Numbered from the stretch's first letter, positions 17,001 through 26,213 are shown. The stretch: 55,424 nt of DNA from an uncultured Alphaproteobacteria bacterium (GCA_937891825.1 CALAHN010000154.1:1-55424); one strand, 5' to 3'. Numbers and translations: made by a program. Notes: a model not told the origin generated them from the sequence alone.

Positions 17001-18106
17001 CGGGCCTGGCCCGCCTGCATGAAATCGGTGAGCGCGGCGACGACCTTGTCGTTCTCGGCGGCCGTGCCGACGGTGATGCGCAGGCACTGGGGCAACCCGT
17101 AGCCGGCGACCCGGCGCGGGATCACGCCGGCGCGGTTCATGGCTTCCAGCGCAGCCGTCGCGGCGGCGGCGTCGGCGAAGCGGATCAGCAGGAAATTCCC
17201 GTGGCTCTCCGGCCCGGTCAGGCCAAGCTGGCCAAGCCGGTCGGCAAGGCGCTTGCGCTCGACGGCGTTGTGCTTCCGGCTCCGGTCCACATGGGCCGTG
17301 TCGGCGATGGCCGCGGCGCCGGCGGCGAGCGCGGCGGAGGTCACGTTGAACGGCCCGCGAATGCGTTGCAGCACGGCGATGACGCTCGCCGGCGCATAGC
17401 ACCAGCCCAGGCGCACCGCGGCGAGGCCGTGGATCTTCGAGAAGGTGCGCGTCATCACCGTGTTCTCGCCGGCGTCGACCAGGCTGACGCCCGCGTCATA
17501 GTCGGGGTGATCCACATATTCGGCATAGGCCGCGTCGATCACCAGCAGCACGTCGTCCGGCAGGCCGGCGCGCAGGCGCTGCATCTCCCGCGCCGACAGC
17601 ATGGAGCCGGTGGGGTTGTTCGGGTTCGCCACGAAGACGATGCGCGTCTTCGGCGTGACGGCGGCGAGCAGATTGTCGACGCTCGCGGCGAGGTCGACCT
17701 CGGGCGCGGTCACCGGCGTCGCGCCGACCGTCCGGGCGATGATCGGGTACATCAGGAAGCCGTGGGCGGAATACAGGACCTCGTCGCCGGGGCCCGCATA
17801 GGCGCGGCCGAGGAAGGAGAGCAGCTCGTCCGAGCCCGCGCCGCAGACGATCCGGGCGGGGTCAAGCCCATGGGCCTTGCCGATCGCCTGGACGAGCGCC
17901 GTCGCCCCGCCATCGGGATAGCGATGCAAGCTGCCGGCGCCGGCCTGATATGCGGCCACCGCGGCCGCGCCCGGCCCCAGGGCATTTTCGTTGGCGGCGA
18001 GCTGGGCCGGTTCGGCATGGCCGGCGATCCTGGCTTCGCCCGGCACATAGGGGGCGATCTCCATGATGCCGGGGCGGGGCGTCAGCGACTTCGGACGATC
18101 GGACAT
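16997..18106 (-). CDS. hisC: Histidinol-phosphate/aromatic aminotransferase
   Basis: A 369-residue class I/II PLP aminotransferase. The N-terminal IAPYVPGE, the substrate-binding YPDGG, NPNNPTGS, and the PLP lysine in TRTFSKIHGLAAVRLGW are typical of HisC. Clustered with chorismate mutase and tyrC, it probably transaminates aromatic keto acids (phenylpyruvate, prephenate or hydroxyphenylpyruvate) as well as, or instead of, histidinol phosphate. The start at 18106 is preferred: an AAGGG lies 12 nt before it but touches the alternative ATG at 18118. Confidence 0.9.
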   Translation of the reverse strand: MSDRPKSLTPRPGIMEIAPYVPGEARIAGHAEPAQLAANENALGPGAAAVAAYQAGAGSLHRYPDGGATALVQAIGKAHGLDPARIVCGAGSDELLSFLGRAYAGPGDEVLYSAHGFLMYPIIARTVGATPVTAPEVDLAASVDNLLAAVTPKTRIVFVANPNNPTGSMLSAREMQRLRAGLPDDVLLVIDAAYAEYVDHPDYDAGVSLVDAGENTVMTRTFSKIHGLAAVRLGWCYAPASVIAVLQRIRGPFNVTSAALAAGAAAIADTAHVDRSRKHNAVERKRLADRLGQLGLTGPESHGNFLLIRFADAAAATAALEAMNRAGVIPRRVAGYGLPQCLRITVGTAAENDKVVAALTDFMQAGQAR

Positions 18107-18172
18107 TTCGGATCGCATCCCTTCAACGATGGGGCAGTGAAAGACTTGGAAAACAGCAGCGCTGGACCGGTA

Positions 18173-19018
18173 TCAGGCAATGCCAATCGGCGCCGGGTAC
18201 CCGCCGATTGGCGTGACGTGGCGGATGGCCGGGTTCTTGATCGCGCCCGTCCAGCCGCTCGTGACCTCGGCCAGATAAAGCCCCGCCGCGGCCGGCGACG
18301 AGAGCAACGGCTCCGCCCGGATGCCGGCCTCCGCCAGCGCCGCCGCGACCCGGTCGCGGGCGACGCCCTGGGCGGCTTCGATCGCCAGATAATGGCTGTC
18401 GGCGGCCTCGGCCTCGGGGCCTGGCAGGATCAGCGCCACATGGGGGCGCGCCGCCGGGGCCTGCGAGGAGCGCAGAACCGGCAATTTCAGGACGATGCGC
18501 GGGAGAGTGTCTGTATCTGCGGCCAGCGACGGCCACCAGGGGTCCTCGCCGTCTTCAGCGCCGGGGGCGGGCAGGACGCCGATGCCGGCCTGGCCGTCCC
18601 GGACAGCGACGACGACGTCCCGCGCCCGGCGCATGGGCAGATAGGACATGCCGAGGCCGAAATGATCCCGCGCCATGTCCCAGCCCGCGCCGTCGCCCTT
18701 GTCGGGGCGATGCACGGCGACTGTCACATGCTGTTGAATGCGCGTATTGCCGGAGATGATCTCCCGCCAGATGCGGACCAGCGACGGCACCGGAAACGGG
18801 CCGTCATGGCGCCCGGCCAGCGCCCGCAGCACATCCGCCTCGCGCGCCGCGCGGAAAGCCGGGGCGGGGCCGTCGGATGCGGACGCGCTCGCGGCCTTCG
18901 CCTTGGCGACATGGGTCACCACCTCCGCTCGGGCGCGGAGCAGGGCGTGGATCTTGCCGTCGATCTTGTCGATCTCCTGGCGAAGCGCATCAAGGGTCGG
19001 CGGCGTGGCCTCGGACAT
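18173..19018 (-). CDS. Chorismate mutase with divergent dehydratase-like C-terminal half
   Basis: A 281-residue protein. Residues ~8-95 are an AroQ-class chorismate mutase domain (LRQEIDKIDGKIHALLRARA, a downstream KAKA, and the helix VPSLVRIWREIISG). The C-terminal ~180 residues keep fragments resembling prephenate dehydratase (GQAGIGVLPAPGAEDG, compare the PiENS..G stretch) and perhaps a vestigial ACT end, but the essential Thr-Arg-Phe triad of PheA is not visible. It heads the operon with hisC and tyrC, feeding chorismate to prephenate. The start at 19018 is chosen because longer versions run into the probable promoter. Confidence 0.8.
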   Translation of the reverse strand: MSEATPPTLDALRQEIDKIDGKIHALLRARAEVVTHVAKAKAASASASDGPAPAFRAAREADVLRALAGRHDGPFPVPSLVRIWREIISGNTRIQQHVTVAVHRPDKGDGAGWDMARDHFGLGMSYLPMRRARDVVVAVRDGQAGIGVLPAPGAEDGEDPWWPSLAADTDTLPRIVLKLPVLRSSQAPAARPHVALILPGPEAEAADSHYLAIEAAQGVARDRVAAALAEAGIRAEPLLSSPAAAGLYLAEVTSGWTGAIKNPAIRHVTPIGGYPAPIGIA

Positions 19019-19059
19019 GGGCCTTTTGAACTCGGCGCAAGAATATTGAACGAAAGTCT

Positions 19060-19088
19060 TCTTTAGGCTGCATGGGCGGGAAAAGCAA
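19060..19088 (-). promoter_or_regulatory. Candidate promoter of the chorismate mutase-hisC-tyrC operon
   Basis: On the minus strand TTGCTT (19088-19083) and TAAAGA (19065-19060) are separated by 17 bp. Transcription would start near 19053, giving a leader of about 35 nt before the ATG at 19018. Confidence 0.4.
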
Positions 19089-19112
19089 AACCCCTCCATC
19101 ATCCCCAAGGGG
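19081..19112 (-). terminator. Weak terminator-like hairpin after the methyltransferase gene
   Basis: On the minus strand a CCCCT/AGGGG stem with a 12-nt loop (19112-19091) is followed by TTTTGCTTTT. The stem is only 5 bp and the T-tract overlaps the candidate promoter, so this is tentative. Confidence 0.3.
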
Positions 19113-19132
19113 CGATCCGGGGCGGCGTCGGG

Positions 19133-19903
19133 TCAGTCGATGCCGGGCGGCCGCTCGGCCTTGGCCTTGCCGATATCCGTCGCCGGGGCCGGCACGGCCT
19201 GAGGCTGGCGCCGGACGGCGCTGCGGCCTTGCGTCGGGGCCGCGCCATAGAGGCTCTTGGCGGCGTCGATCGCGACGACGCCGCCGAACGCCAGCGCATG
19301 GCGCCGCCCGAAGCGCTCGACCGTGTCCGCCGACCAGAGCGTCAGCGCCCGCCGGCTCGGCGGGACGTAAAGCGCGACGGTTTCCTGCTCGATCGCGAAC
19401 ATGGCGGACTCGAGGGTGCTCCGCAATTGTCCGATCGAATAGGGCCGGCCATGGCCGAAGGGCGTGGCGTCGGTTCGCGACCAGAGGCCGCGCCGATTGG
19501 CGGCGATCACCAGCAGGCGCCCGGAATCCGAGAGGGTGCGCCAGATTTCGCGGAGGAAGGGCTGGATCGGCCCGACATCTTCCAGCGCATGCAGCAGCAG
19601 TATCCGGTCGGCGGCGCTGTCGGCGAGGGGGATCTGGCTTTCCCGCATCAGCGCCGTGCGGCTCGGCCGGTCGCTCGGCCAGGGCCAGGCGCCTTGCTCG
19701 GCCGGCATCAGCGCGACGGCGCGGGCGGCGCCCGATGTCGCGGCGATGCGGTCGAGGATCGGGGCCGGATAGCCGATGCCGACGACGGTCTGGCCTGAGA
19801 GATCGGGCCAGAGTTCGGCGACCATGCGGGCCAGTTGGCGGGCTGCGACTTCGCCTAACTGGCTGCCATAAAAGGCCTTCATCGCGGTGACATCTGTGCG
19901 CAT
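19133..19903 (-). CDS. Class I SAM-dependent methyltransferase-like protein
   Basis: A 256-residue protein with a Methyltransf_11-like core: motif I VVGIGYPAPILDRI (about residues 40-53), a post-I acidic region, and the strand-4/5 stretch ADRILLLHALEDVGP then LREIWRTLSDSGRLLVIAANRRGLWSR split across helices D and E. Motif I is degenerate (GIGYPAP in place of GxGxG), so catalytic competence is uncertain. It is divergent from gloB across 67 bp, a pairing common in Alphaproteobacteria. Substrate unknown. The C-terminal 40 residues are Pro/Arg-rich and probably disordered. Confidence 0.78.
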   Translation of the reverse strand: MRTDVTAMKAFYGSQLGEVAARQLARMVAELWPDLSGQTVVGIGYPAPILDRIAATSGAARAVALMPAEQGAWPWPSDRPSRTALMRESQIPLADSAADRILLLHALEDVGPIQPFLREIWRTLSDSGRLLVIAANRRGLWSRTDATPFGHGRPYSIGQLRSTLESAMFAIEQETVALYVPPSRRALTLWSADTVERFGRRHALAFGGVVAIDAAKSLYGAAPTQGRSAVRRQPQAVPAPATDIGKAKAERPPGID

Positions 19904-19970
19904 GGGCTTTCGTGTATCCCAGTGTTAGCTTGGCGGCTACCATCTTGTGCAATGATTGGGAGGCTAGGCC

Positions 19971-20735
19971 ATGGCGCTCGAAATCGAGCTCGTCCCCGCC
20001 TTGAGCGATAATTACGTCTATCTCGTCCGCGACGCGGCGACCGGCACGGTTGCGGTCATCGACCCCGCCGAACCCGATCCGGTCGACGCCGCCTTGACGG
20101 CGCGCGGCTGGAAGCCCTCGTTGATCTTCAACACCCATCATCACGGCGATCATATTGGGGGCAATGCCGCCCTGATCCAGAAATATGGCTGCCGCCTGAT
20201 CGGTCCAGCCGCCGAAGCCCACCGCATACCGGGCATGGACGCCATGGTGAAGGAAGGCGACCGGGTCGAGATCGGCGCGGAGCAAGGCGTCGTCTTCGAA
20301 ACGCCGGGCCATACCAAGGGCCATATCGCGCTGCACTTTCCGGGCGGGCCGGCGCTGTTTGCGGGCGACACGCTGTTCGCCCTTGGCTGCGGACGGATGT
20401 TTGAAGGCACGCCCAGGGAATTCTGGACGTCGCTCCTGAAGCTCCGCGCGCTGCCGGATGCGACCAAGGTTTACTGCGGGCATGAATATACCCAGTCGAA
20501 CGCGCGGTTCGCGCTCTCGGTCGATCCCGGCAACGCCGCCCTGGTCGCGCAGGTCGCGGAAGTCGATCGCAAGCGCAGCCAGAATTTGCCGACCGTGCCG
20601 TCATTGCTCGGCGACGAAAAGCTGGCGAACCCGTTCCTCCGCGCCGACAATCCCGACCTGGCGCGGCGCATGGGCGCGCCCGACGATCCGGTCGCGGCCT
20701 TCGCCGAGATCCGCAAACGCAAGGACAATTTCTGA
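19971..20735 (+). CDS. gloB: Hydroxyacylglutathione hydrolase (glyoxalase II)
   Basis: A 254-residue metallo-beta-lactamase fold enzyme of typical length. The metal site THHHGDHIGGN (about residues 53-63), GHTKGHIALHF, FAGDTLFALGCGRMFEG and GHEYTQSNARFA are all present, as is the C-terminal HAGH domain ending RKRKDNF. It hydrolyses S-lactoylglutathione to lactate and glutathione. GGGAGG precedes the ATG. Its TGA overlaps the ATG of the next gene by one base (TGATG). Confidence 0.95.
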   Translation: MALEIELVPALSDNYVYLVRDAATGTVAVIDPAEPDPVDAALTARGWKPSLIFNTHHHGDHIGGNAALIQKYGCRLIGPAAEAHRIPGMDAMVKEGDRVEIGAEQGVVFETPGHTKGHIALHFPGGPALFAGDTLFALGCGRMFEGTPREFWTSLLKLRALPDATKVYCGHEYTQSNARFALSVDPGNAALVAQVAEVDRKRSQNLPTVPSLLGDEKLANPFLRADNPDLARRMGAPDDPVAAFAEIRKRKDNF

Positions 20736-21337
20736 TGAAGCTCTTTCATTCCCCGACCTCGCCGTTCGTTCGCAAGGTCATGGTGGCCGCGCTGGAAAGC
20801 GGCCAGGCCGATGCGATCGAGGTCGTGGCCGCCAACCCCCAGGCGCTCGATCCCGCCCTGGTCGACGTCAACGCCATTTCGAAAGTTCCGGCGCTGATTA
20901 CCGATGAAGGCGTCGCCCTGCCCGAATCGGATGCGATCTGCCTGTATCTCGCCGAGCGGTCCGGCGGCGACGTTCTGTTGCCTCGGTCCGGCAAGGCGCG
21001 TTGGCAGGTCATCCGCCAGCAGGCGCTCGCCGACGGGTTCATGGAGGCCGCGGTCGCCCGGCGCGGCGAGGACATGCGTCCGGCGGGCGAACGCAGCCAG
21101 CCGACGGTCGACAAGCTGATGGACCGGATGCTGCGCTGCCTGGATGCGCTCGACGCCGAAGCCGCCAGCTTTGGATCGTCCGTCGATCTGGGCGCCATCT
21201 CCACGGCCTGCGCATGCGGCTATGCCGAATTCCGGTATGGCGATCTGGACTGGCGGACCGGCCGGCCGGCGCTGGCGGACTTCTACGCAAGCTTCGCGGC
21301 GCGCCCGTCCATGCAGGCGACGCTGCCGCCGGCGTGA
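20735..21337 (+). CDS. Glutathione S-transferase family protein
   Basis: A 200-residue GST. It has an N-terminal thioredoxin-like domain (MKLFHSPTSPFVRKVMVAA, the SPFVRK active-site helix), the cis-Pro stretch ISKVPALIT and the glutathione-binding PESDAICLYLA, then an all-helical C-terminal domain. Translationally coupled to gloB upstream and overlapping the cupin gene downstream, suggesting a small glutathione-linked detoxification operon. Substrate not predictable. Confidence 0.9.
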   Translation: MKLFHSPTSPFVRKVMVAALESGQADAIEVVAANPQALDPALVDVNAISKVPALITDEGVALPESDAICLYLAERSGGDVLLPRSGKARWQVIRQQALADGFMEAAVARRGEDMRPAGERSQPTVDKLMDRMLRCLDALDAEAASFGSSVDLGAISTACACGYAEFRYGDLDWRTGRPALADFYASFAARPSMQATLPPA

Positions 21338-21798
21338 CCGACCGTCGCCCGCCTGACGGCGAGGCGGGGCGGCTGATCCGGCGCCTCGATCTCGAGCCGC
21401 ACCCCGAAGGCGGCTGGTTCCGTGAGACGTGGCGCGCGCCAGCGCCAGGCGGCGCGCGCCCGGCCTCGACCGCGATCCTGTTCCTCCTCGCGGCCGGCGA
21501 GCGCTCGCACTGGCATACGGTCGACGCCGATGAAATCTGGCTGCATCAGGCGGGCGCGCCTCTGGCGCTTGCCTATGGCGCGCCGGGGCGGATCACGACG
21601 ATCGAGCTCTGGAACGGCGGCGCGGAAGGGGCTGCCTTTCAGGCCACGGTTCCTGCGACACAGTGGCAGGCGGCGCGGAGTCTCGGGGCCTGGAGTCTGG
21701 CCTCCTGCGTTGTGGCGCCCGGATTCGCCTTCGCCGGGTTCACCCTGGCGCCGCCGGATTGGGCGCCGGAGGGCGGCGAGGGTTTCTTTCGAAAATAA
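21334..21798 (+). CDS. Cupin_5 (DUF985) family protein
   Basis: A 154-residue single-domain cupin. The conserved start RLDLEPHPEGGWFRETWR, the core STAILFLLAAGERSHWH and DEIWLHQAGAPL, and PGFAFAGFTLAP near the end identify the DUF985/cupin_5 family. Starts at a GTG at 21334 that overlaps the GST stop (GTGA). Function in bacteria is poorly known; a carbohydrate- or metal-binding role is inferred from the fold. Last gene before the 458-bp gap upstream of rpsB. Confidence 0.85.
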   Translation: MTDRRPPDGEAGRLIRRLDLEPHPEGGWFRETWRAPAPGGARPASTAILFLLAAGERSHWHTVDADEIWLHQAGAPLALAYGAPGRITTIELWNGGAEGAAFQATVPATQWQAARSLGAWSLASCVVAPGFAFAGFTLAPPDWAPEGGEGFFRK

Positions 21799-22012
21799 CG
21801 ACTTGTCGCAGTCTCTTGGCCACGCCGGTCAAGCGCTATGCACAAAGGACGGGGAGGGCGCGGGAATGCAGTGTCAAGGCAGTTTTGCCGCGACCTTAAT
21901 CAAACGGTCACAAATGAAGCCAGCAATTTCATATAGATAGTGAACTGGCGGATTCTCGGAGCCCTGCTTGGGGCGGCCGCAGAAAGCGTTTAAAACCGTT
22001 GGACAGCAGCTT

Positions 22013-22033
22013 TTATCCGCAGACTTATCCACA
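22013..22033 (+). promoter_or_regulatory. Pair of DnaA boxes
   Basis: TTATCCGCA (22013-22021, one mismatch) and TTATCCACA (22025-22033, perfect) lie in the same orientation 12 bp apart in the AT-richer part of the rpsB upstream region. They could bind DnaA to regulate the ribosomal operon, titrate DnaA, or belong to a cryptic origin. Confidence 0.5.
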
Positions 22034-22093
22034 CGCCGAAGCACTGGCGCGACGCGGCTTTTTCCTGGCGGCGTTTCTACGGCTGTCGGCCGC

Positions 22094-22217
22094 GCGCGGG
22101 GTTGCAATTCCCGCGCCGGGGCAGTATCACCCGGCCCATTACGCACGCGGGCCAAAACCCGCGGCGGTCATGCGCGACCGCCGTATCTCCGGTGTTCGGG
22201 ATTGTCCCGAACTCCGG
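22094..22217 (+). promoter_or_regulatory. Structured 5' leader of rpsB
   Basis: Consecutive stems are visible: GCGCGGG/CCCGCGC (22094-22116), an alternative GCCGGG/CCCGGC (22115-22135) that overlaps the first, CGCGGG/CCCGCG with a CCAAAA loop (22146-22163), CGGCGGTC/GACCGCCG (22162-22183, 8 bp), and CCGG-T-GTTCGGG/CCCGAAC-T-CCGG (22189-22217, 11 paired bases around one T-T mismatch). The last stem ends 40 nt before the rpsB ATG. In other Proteobacteria S2 represses its own mRNA through the 5' leader; a similar role here is inference. Confidence 0.55.
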
Positions 22218-22256
22218 CCCGCGGAGGCTTAACCGGACCAGGGAGCGCCAAACGCT

Positions 22257-23069
22257 ATGATGCCGACCTTTACCATGCGCCAGTTGCTTGAATCTGGCGT
22301 CCATTTCGGACACCACACCCGTCGTTGGAATCCGAAGATGAAGCCGTTCATCTTCGGCGTGCGGAACAACACCCACATCATCGACCTGCAGCAGACCGTG
22401 CCGATGCTGCATCAATCCCTGCAAGCCCTGCGCGATGTCGCGGCGAGCGGCGGCCGCGTGCTGTTTGTCGGCACGAAGCGCCAGGGCCGCGAATTGATCG
22501 CCCAGCACGCCGAGCGCTGCGGCCAGTATTTCGTCAACGACCGTTGGCTGGGCGGCATGCTCACCAACTGGACGACGATCAGCCATTCGATCAAGCGCCT
22601 GAAGGACCTGACCGCCGAGCTGGAGCAGGATACCTCCTCCCGCAACAAGCGCGAGGTGCTGGAGCTGACCCGGACGCGCGACAAGCTGGAGCGGACCCTG
22701 GGCGGCATCAAGGACATGGCCGGCCTGCCGAATATCCTGTTCGTCATCGACACCGTGAAAGAGCATCTGGCGATCGCGGAAGCGAAGACGCTGGGCATCC
22801 CGGTGGTCGCTGTCGTCGACAGCAATTCCGATCCGAGCGGCGTCGCCTACCCGATCCCCGGCAATGACGACGCCATCCGCGCCGTCAATCTGTATTGCCA
22901 GCTTGCGGGCGACGCGGTGCTGGACGGCCTGCAGAAGGGCATGATGGATTCGGGCGTCGACCTGGGCGCGGCCGAAGTCGCGCCGATGGAAGACTACGCC
23001 CCCGTCGCGGAAGACGATGCGGCCCCCGCGCCGGACGCGACGGCGCTTGAGCCGACGGCGGGCGCCTGA
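22257..23069 (+). CDS. rpsB: 30S ribosomal protein uS2
   Basis: A 270-residue uS2. [53 protein letters not shown] and [12 protein letters not shown] are conserved family segments. The acidic Ala/Pro-rich tail (about residues 245-270) is an extension. Translation may start at 22257 or at the adjacent ATG at 22260; AGGGAG lies about 11 nt upstream. First gene of the long growth operon and probably the autoregulator of the leader. Its stop codon sits in the loop of a perfect 9-bp hairpin. Confidence 0.97.
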   Translation: MMPTFTMRQLLESGVHFGHHTRRWNPKMKPFIFGVRNNTHIIDLQQTVPMLHQSLQALRDVAASGGRVLFVGTKRQGRELIAQHAERCGQYFVNDRWLGGMLTNWTTISHSIKRLKDLTAELEQDTSSRNKREVLELTRTRDKLERTLGGIKDMAGLPNILFVIDTVKEHLAIAEAKTLGIPVVAVVDSNSDPSGVAYPIPGNDDAIRAVNLYCQLAGDAVLDGLQKGMMDSGVDLGAAEVAPMEDYAPVAEDDAAPAPDATALEPTAGA

Positions 23070-23078
23070 GGCGCCCGC
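23058..23078 (+). promoter_or_regulatory. Perfect hairpin with the rpsB stop codon as its loop
   Basis: GCGGGCGCC (23058-23066) pairs with GGCGCCCGC (23070-23078); the 3-nt loop is the TGA stop. No T-run follows, so it is not a typical terminator. It may act as a processing or attenuation stem between rpsB and tsf. Confidence 0.6.
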
Positions 23079-23119
23079 TGCCCACCTGTTTCGAGAGCTT
23101 ATAGAAGAGAGCAAGACTG

Positions 23120-24046
23120 ATGGCGGCGATTACAGCGAGCCTCGTCAAGGATCTGCGCGAAAAGACCGGCGCGGGCATGATGGACTGCAAGAAAGCACTG
23201 ACGGAAACCGACGGCGACCTGGAGGCGGCGGTCGATTGGCTGCGCGCCAAGGGTCTCGCCGCCGCCCAGAAGAAGGCCGGCCGCGTCGCGGCGGAAGGCT
23301 TGGTGGCGGTTGCGGTCGACGGCAAGACCGGCGCCGTGATCGAACTGAACTCCGAGACCGACTTCGTCTCGCGCAATGACGATTTCCAGGCGCTGGTCGA
23401 AAGCTTCGCCGCGCTCGGCTTGACCGCCGGCGGCGATCTCGACGCCCTCAAGGCAGCGAAGACCGCGGGCGGCAAGACCGTCGAGGAAGCGCTGCAAAGC
23501 GCGATCGCGACGATCGGCGAGAACATGAACCTTCGCCGCTACCAGACGATTTCGGTCGCTCAGGGCGCGATCGTCGCCTATGTGCATGGCGCCGTGAAGC
23601 CGGGCATGGGCCGGATCGGCGTGCTGGTCGCGCTTGAATCGACCGCTGGCGCCGATGCGCTTGAAGCGATCGGCAAGCAGGTCGCGATGCATGTCGCCGC
23701 CGCCGCGCCGAAAGCGGCGACGCGGGCCGAGATCGACCCGGCCGACGTGCAGCGCGAGCGCGAAGTCCTGATCGCCCAGGCCCGCGAATCCGGCCGGCCC
23801 GAGAACATCATCGAAAAGATGGTCGAAGGCCGCCTGCGCAAGTTCTATGAAGAATCGGTGCTGCTGGAGCAGGCTTTCGTGATCGACCCCGAGAAGACCG
23901 TCGGCAAGGCGGTCGAGGCGGCGGCGGCGGCGGCAGGCGCCCCGATCGCGGTGACGGGCTTCTTGCGCCTCGCCATCGGCGAAGGCATCGAGAAGGAAGC
24001 CAGCGACTTCGCATCCGAAGTCGCCGCGGTCGCTAAAAAAGGCTGA
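23120..24046 (+). CDS. tsf: Translation elongation factor Ts
   Basis: A 308-residue EF-Ts, the nucleotide exchange factor of EF-Tu. The N-terminal UBA-like domain with [20 protein letters not shown], the TDFVSRN motif in the core (Asp and Phe that insert into EF-Tu) and the C-terminal [16 protein letters not shown] are conserved. Separated from rpsB by 50 bp containing a strong hairpin; pyrH follows after 49 bp with another hairpin. Confidence 0.97.
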   Translation: MAAITASLVKDLREKTGAGMMDCKKALTETDGDLEAAVDWLRAKGLAAAQKKAGRVAAEGLVAVAVDGKTGAVIELNSETDFVSRNDDFQALVESFAALGLTAGGDLDALKAAKTAGGKTVEEALQSAIATIGENMNLRRYQTISVAQGAIVAYVHGAVKPGMGRIGVLVALESTAGADALEAIGKQVAMHVAAAAPKAATRAEIDPADVQREREVLIAQARESGRPENIIEKMVEGRLRKFYEESVLLEQAFVIDPEKTVGKAVEAAAAAAGAPIAVTGFLRLAIGEGIEKEASDFASEVAAVAKKG

Positions 24047-24051
24047 CGTTT

Positions 24052-24075
24052 GACGGGGCCGCGGCGCGGCCCGTC
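24052..24075 (+). promoter_or_regulatory. Intercistronic hairpin between tsf and pyrH
   Basis: GAC plus GGGCCGC pairs with GCGGCCC plus GTC with one bulged G and a GGC loop, giving about 10 bp. No T-run follows. It lies a few bases after the tsf stop codon. Confidence 0.5.
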
Positions 24076-24095
24076 CGCTATGGAGTAGGGAAATC

Positions 24096-24824
24096 ATGGC
24101 TGGGAAGCCGCTCTATCGTCGGGTGCTGTTGAAGGTATCCGGCGAGGCGATGATGGGCAGCCAGCCTTACGGCATCGATCCTCAGGTCATTTCTCGTATC
24201 GCCCAGGATGTGGCGGCGGTGCGGGCGTCCGGCGTCGAAGTGGCGCTGGTCGTCGGCGGCGGCAACATCTTCCGCGGCGTTTCGGGCGCGACGGCCGGGA
24301 TCGAGCGCTCCACCGCCGACTACATGGGCATGCTCGCGACCGTCATGAACGCGCTCGCCTTGCAGGCGGCGCTGGAGAATGTCGGCGCGCCGACGCGGGT
24401 CCTGTCGGCGATCCCGATGTCGGCTGTGTGCGAGCCCTATATCCGTCGGCGGGCGGAACGGCACCTGGAAAAGGGCCGTGTCGTGATCTTCGCGGCCGGG
24501 TCGGGCAATCCCTATTTCACGACCGATACGGCGGCGGCCCTGCGCGCCTCGGAGATCGGCTGCGACGCCTTGTTCAAGGGCACCCAGGTCGACGGCGTCT
24601 ATGCCGCCGACCCGAAACTGGAGCCCGACGCCGAACGCTTCGACCGCCTGACCTATCTCGAGGTCCTGTCACGCGACCTGAATGTCATGGATGCGTCGGC
24701 GATTTCGCTGGCCCGTGAAAACAAGATTCCAATCGTCGTATTCTCGATCCATAAACCGGGCGGGTTTGCGGATGTCGTCGCGGGCGAAGGCGCCTATACT
24801 ATCGTGACGGACGAACCGGCCTGA
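24096..24824 (+). CDS. pyrH: UMP kinase
   Basis: A 242-residue amino-acid-kinase-fold enzyme phosphorylating UMP to [16 protein letters not shown] (phosphate-binding Lys and Gly residues), [37 protein letters not shown] and [15 protein letters not shown] are standard PyrH motifs. TAGGGAAATC precedes the ATG. Order tsf-pyrH-frr is conserved across bacteria. Confidence 0.97.
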   Translation: MAGKPLYRRVLLKVSGEAMMGSQPYGIDPQVISRIAQDVAAVRASGVEVALVVGGGNIFRGVSGATAGIERSTADYMGMLATVMNALALQAALENVGAPTRVLSAIPMSAVCEPYIRRRAERHLEKGRVVIFAAGSGNPYFTTDTAAALRASEIGCDALFKGTQVDGVYAADPKLEPDAERFDRLTYLEVLSRDLNVMDASAISLARENKIPIVVFSIHKPGGFADVVAGEGAYTIVTDEPA

Positions 24825-24842
24825 TCCCGCAAGCGGCGGGTC
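24823..24842 (+). promoter_or_regulatory. Intercistronic hairpin over the pyrH stop codon
   Basis: CCCGC (24826-24830) pairs with GCGGG (24836-24840), extendable by GA/TC (23-24 with 41-42) across a bulged T. The pyrH TGA lies in the left flank. This is the third successive stop-codon hairpin in the operon and the weakest. Confidence 0.4.
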
Positions 24843-24889
24843 CGGGCCGTCGCAGCGCTTCGCCGACCGAAAATCTGAGGTAGAACGCC

Positions 24890-25443
24890 ATGGCTGAGCT
24901 TGACCTAGACGACATCGAGCGCCGCATGCAGGGGGCGGTCGATGCCTTGCGGCGCGAATATCAGGGCTTGCGCACGGGCCGCGCGTCGACGGGCCTGCTG
25001 GAGCCGATCACGGTCGAGGCCTACGGCGCCAGGATGCCGCTCAACCAGGTCGGCACGATCGGCGCGCCGGAGCCCCGGATGCTGACGGTTCAGGTCTGGG
25101 ACAAGAGCATGGCCACGGCGGTCGACAAGGCGATCCGGGAGTCCGGGCTCGGTCTGAACCCGATGAAGGACGGCCAGCTTATCCGCATCCCGATTCCGGA
25201 ACTGTCCGGCGAACGCCGCCAGGAACTGACCAAGATCGCCGGGCGCTACGCCGAGCAAGCGCGCATCGCCGTCCGGAATGTGCGCCGGGAAGGCATGGAC
25301 GGCCTTAAAAAGGCCGAAAAGGACGGCGATCTCTCCCAGGACGATCACAAGATGTATGCCGACGAGGTCCAGACCCTGACCGACAAGTATGTCGCCGAAG
25401 TCGACGAGACCGCACGGCAGAAGGAAGCGGAGATCCTGCAGGT

Positions 25444-25447
<4 letters not shown>
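24890..25447 (+). CDS. frr: Ribosome recycling factor
   Basis: A 185-residue RRF, exactly family length. The three-helix-bundle signature is present: [52 protein letters not shown] split over domain II, and [25 protein letters not shown] in helix 3. With EF-G it splits post-termination ribosomes. Its TGA overlaps the TTG start of uppS. Confidence 0.97.
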
Positions 25448-26184
<737 letters not shown>

Positions 26185-26213
26185 ATCGACCCTGCGTTTG
26201 GCGGACTCGCCAG

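Larger units (their letters stand above)
21799..22256 (+). promoter_or_regulatory. 458-bp intergenic region upstream of rpsB
   Basis: This is the only gap over 300 bp. It is more AT-rich than its surroundings between about 21880 and 22035. It contains a DnaA box pair at 22013-22033 and a possible third box (CTATGCACA, one mismatch) at 21836-21844. A series of hairpins lies between 22094 and 22217. A TATAGA at 21932-21937 could be a -10 element but has no convincing -35. A 77-codon open frame here shows no family resemblance or Shine-Dalgarno and I do not call it a gene. Confidence 0.6.

Noticed and set aside
19019-19108. In-frame 30-codon extension of chorismate mutase containing several Phe and Tyr codons, as an attenuation leader peptide
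   Set aside because: It is in frame with the mutase without a stop, has no paired terminator/antiterminator stems, and runs through the likely promoter.
21999-22232. A 77-codon open frame before rpsB
   Set aside because: TTG start without a ribosome site, no family resemblance, and it lies in the structured leader.
21799-22256. Chromosomal replication origin
   Set aside because: Only two or three DnaA boxes, no clear AT-rich unwinding cluster, and no dnaA, hemE or parAB next to it; kept as a DnaA-box finding only.
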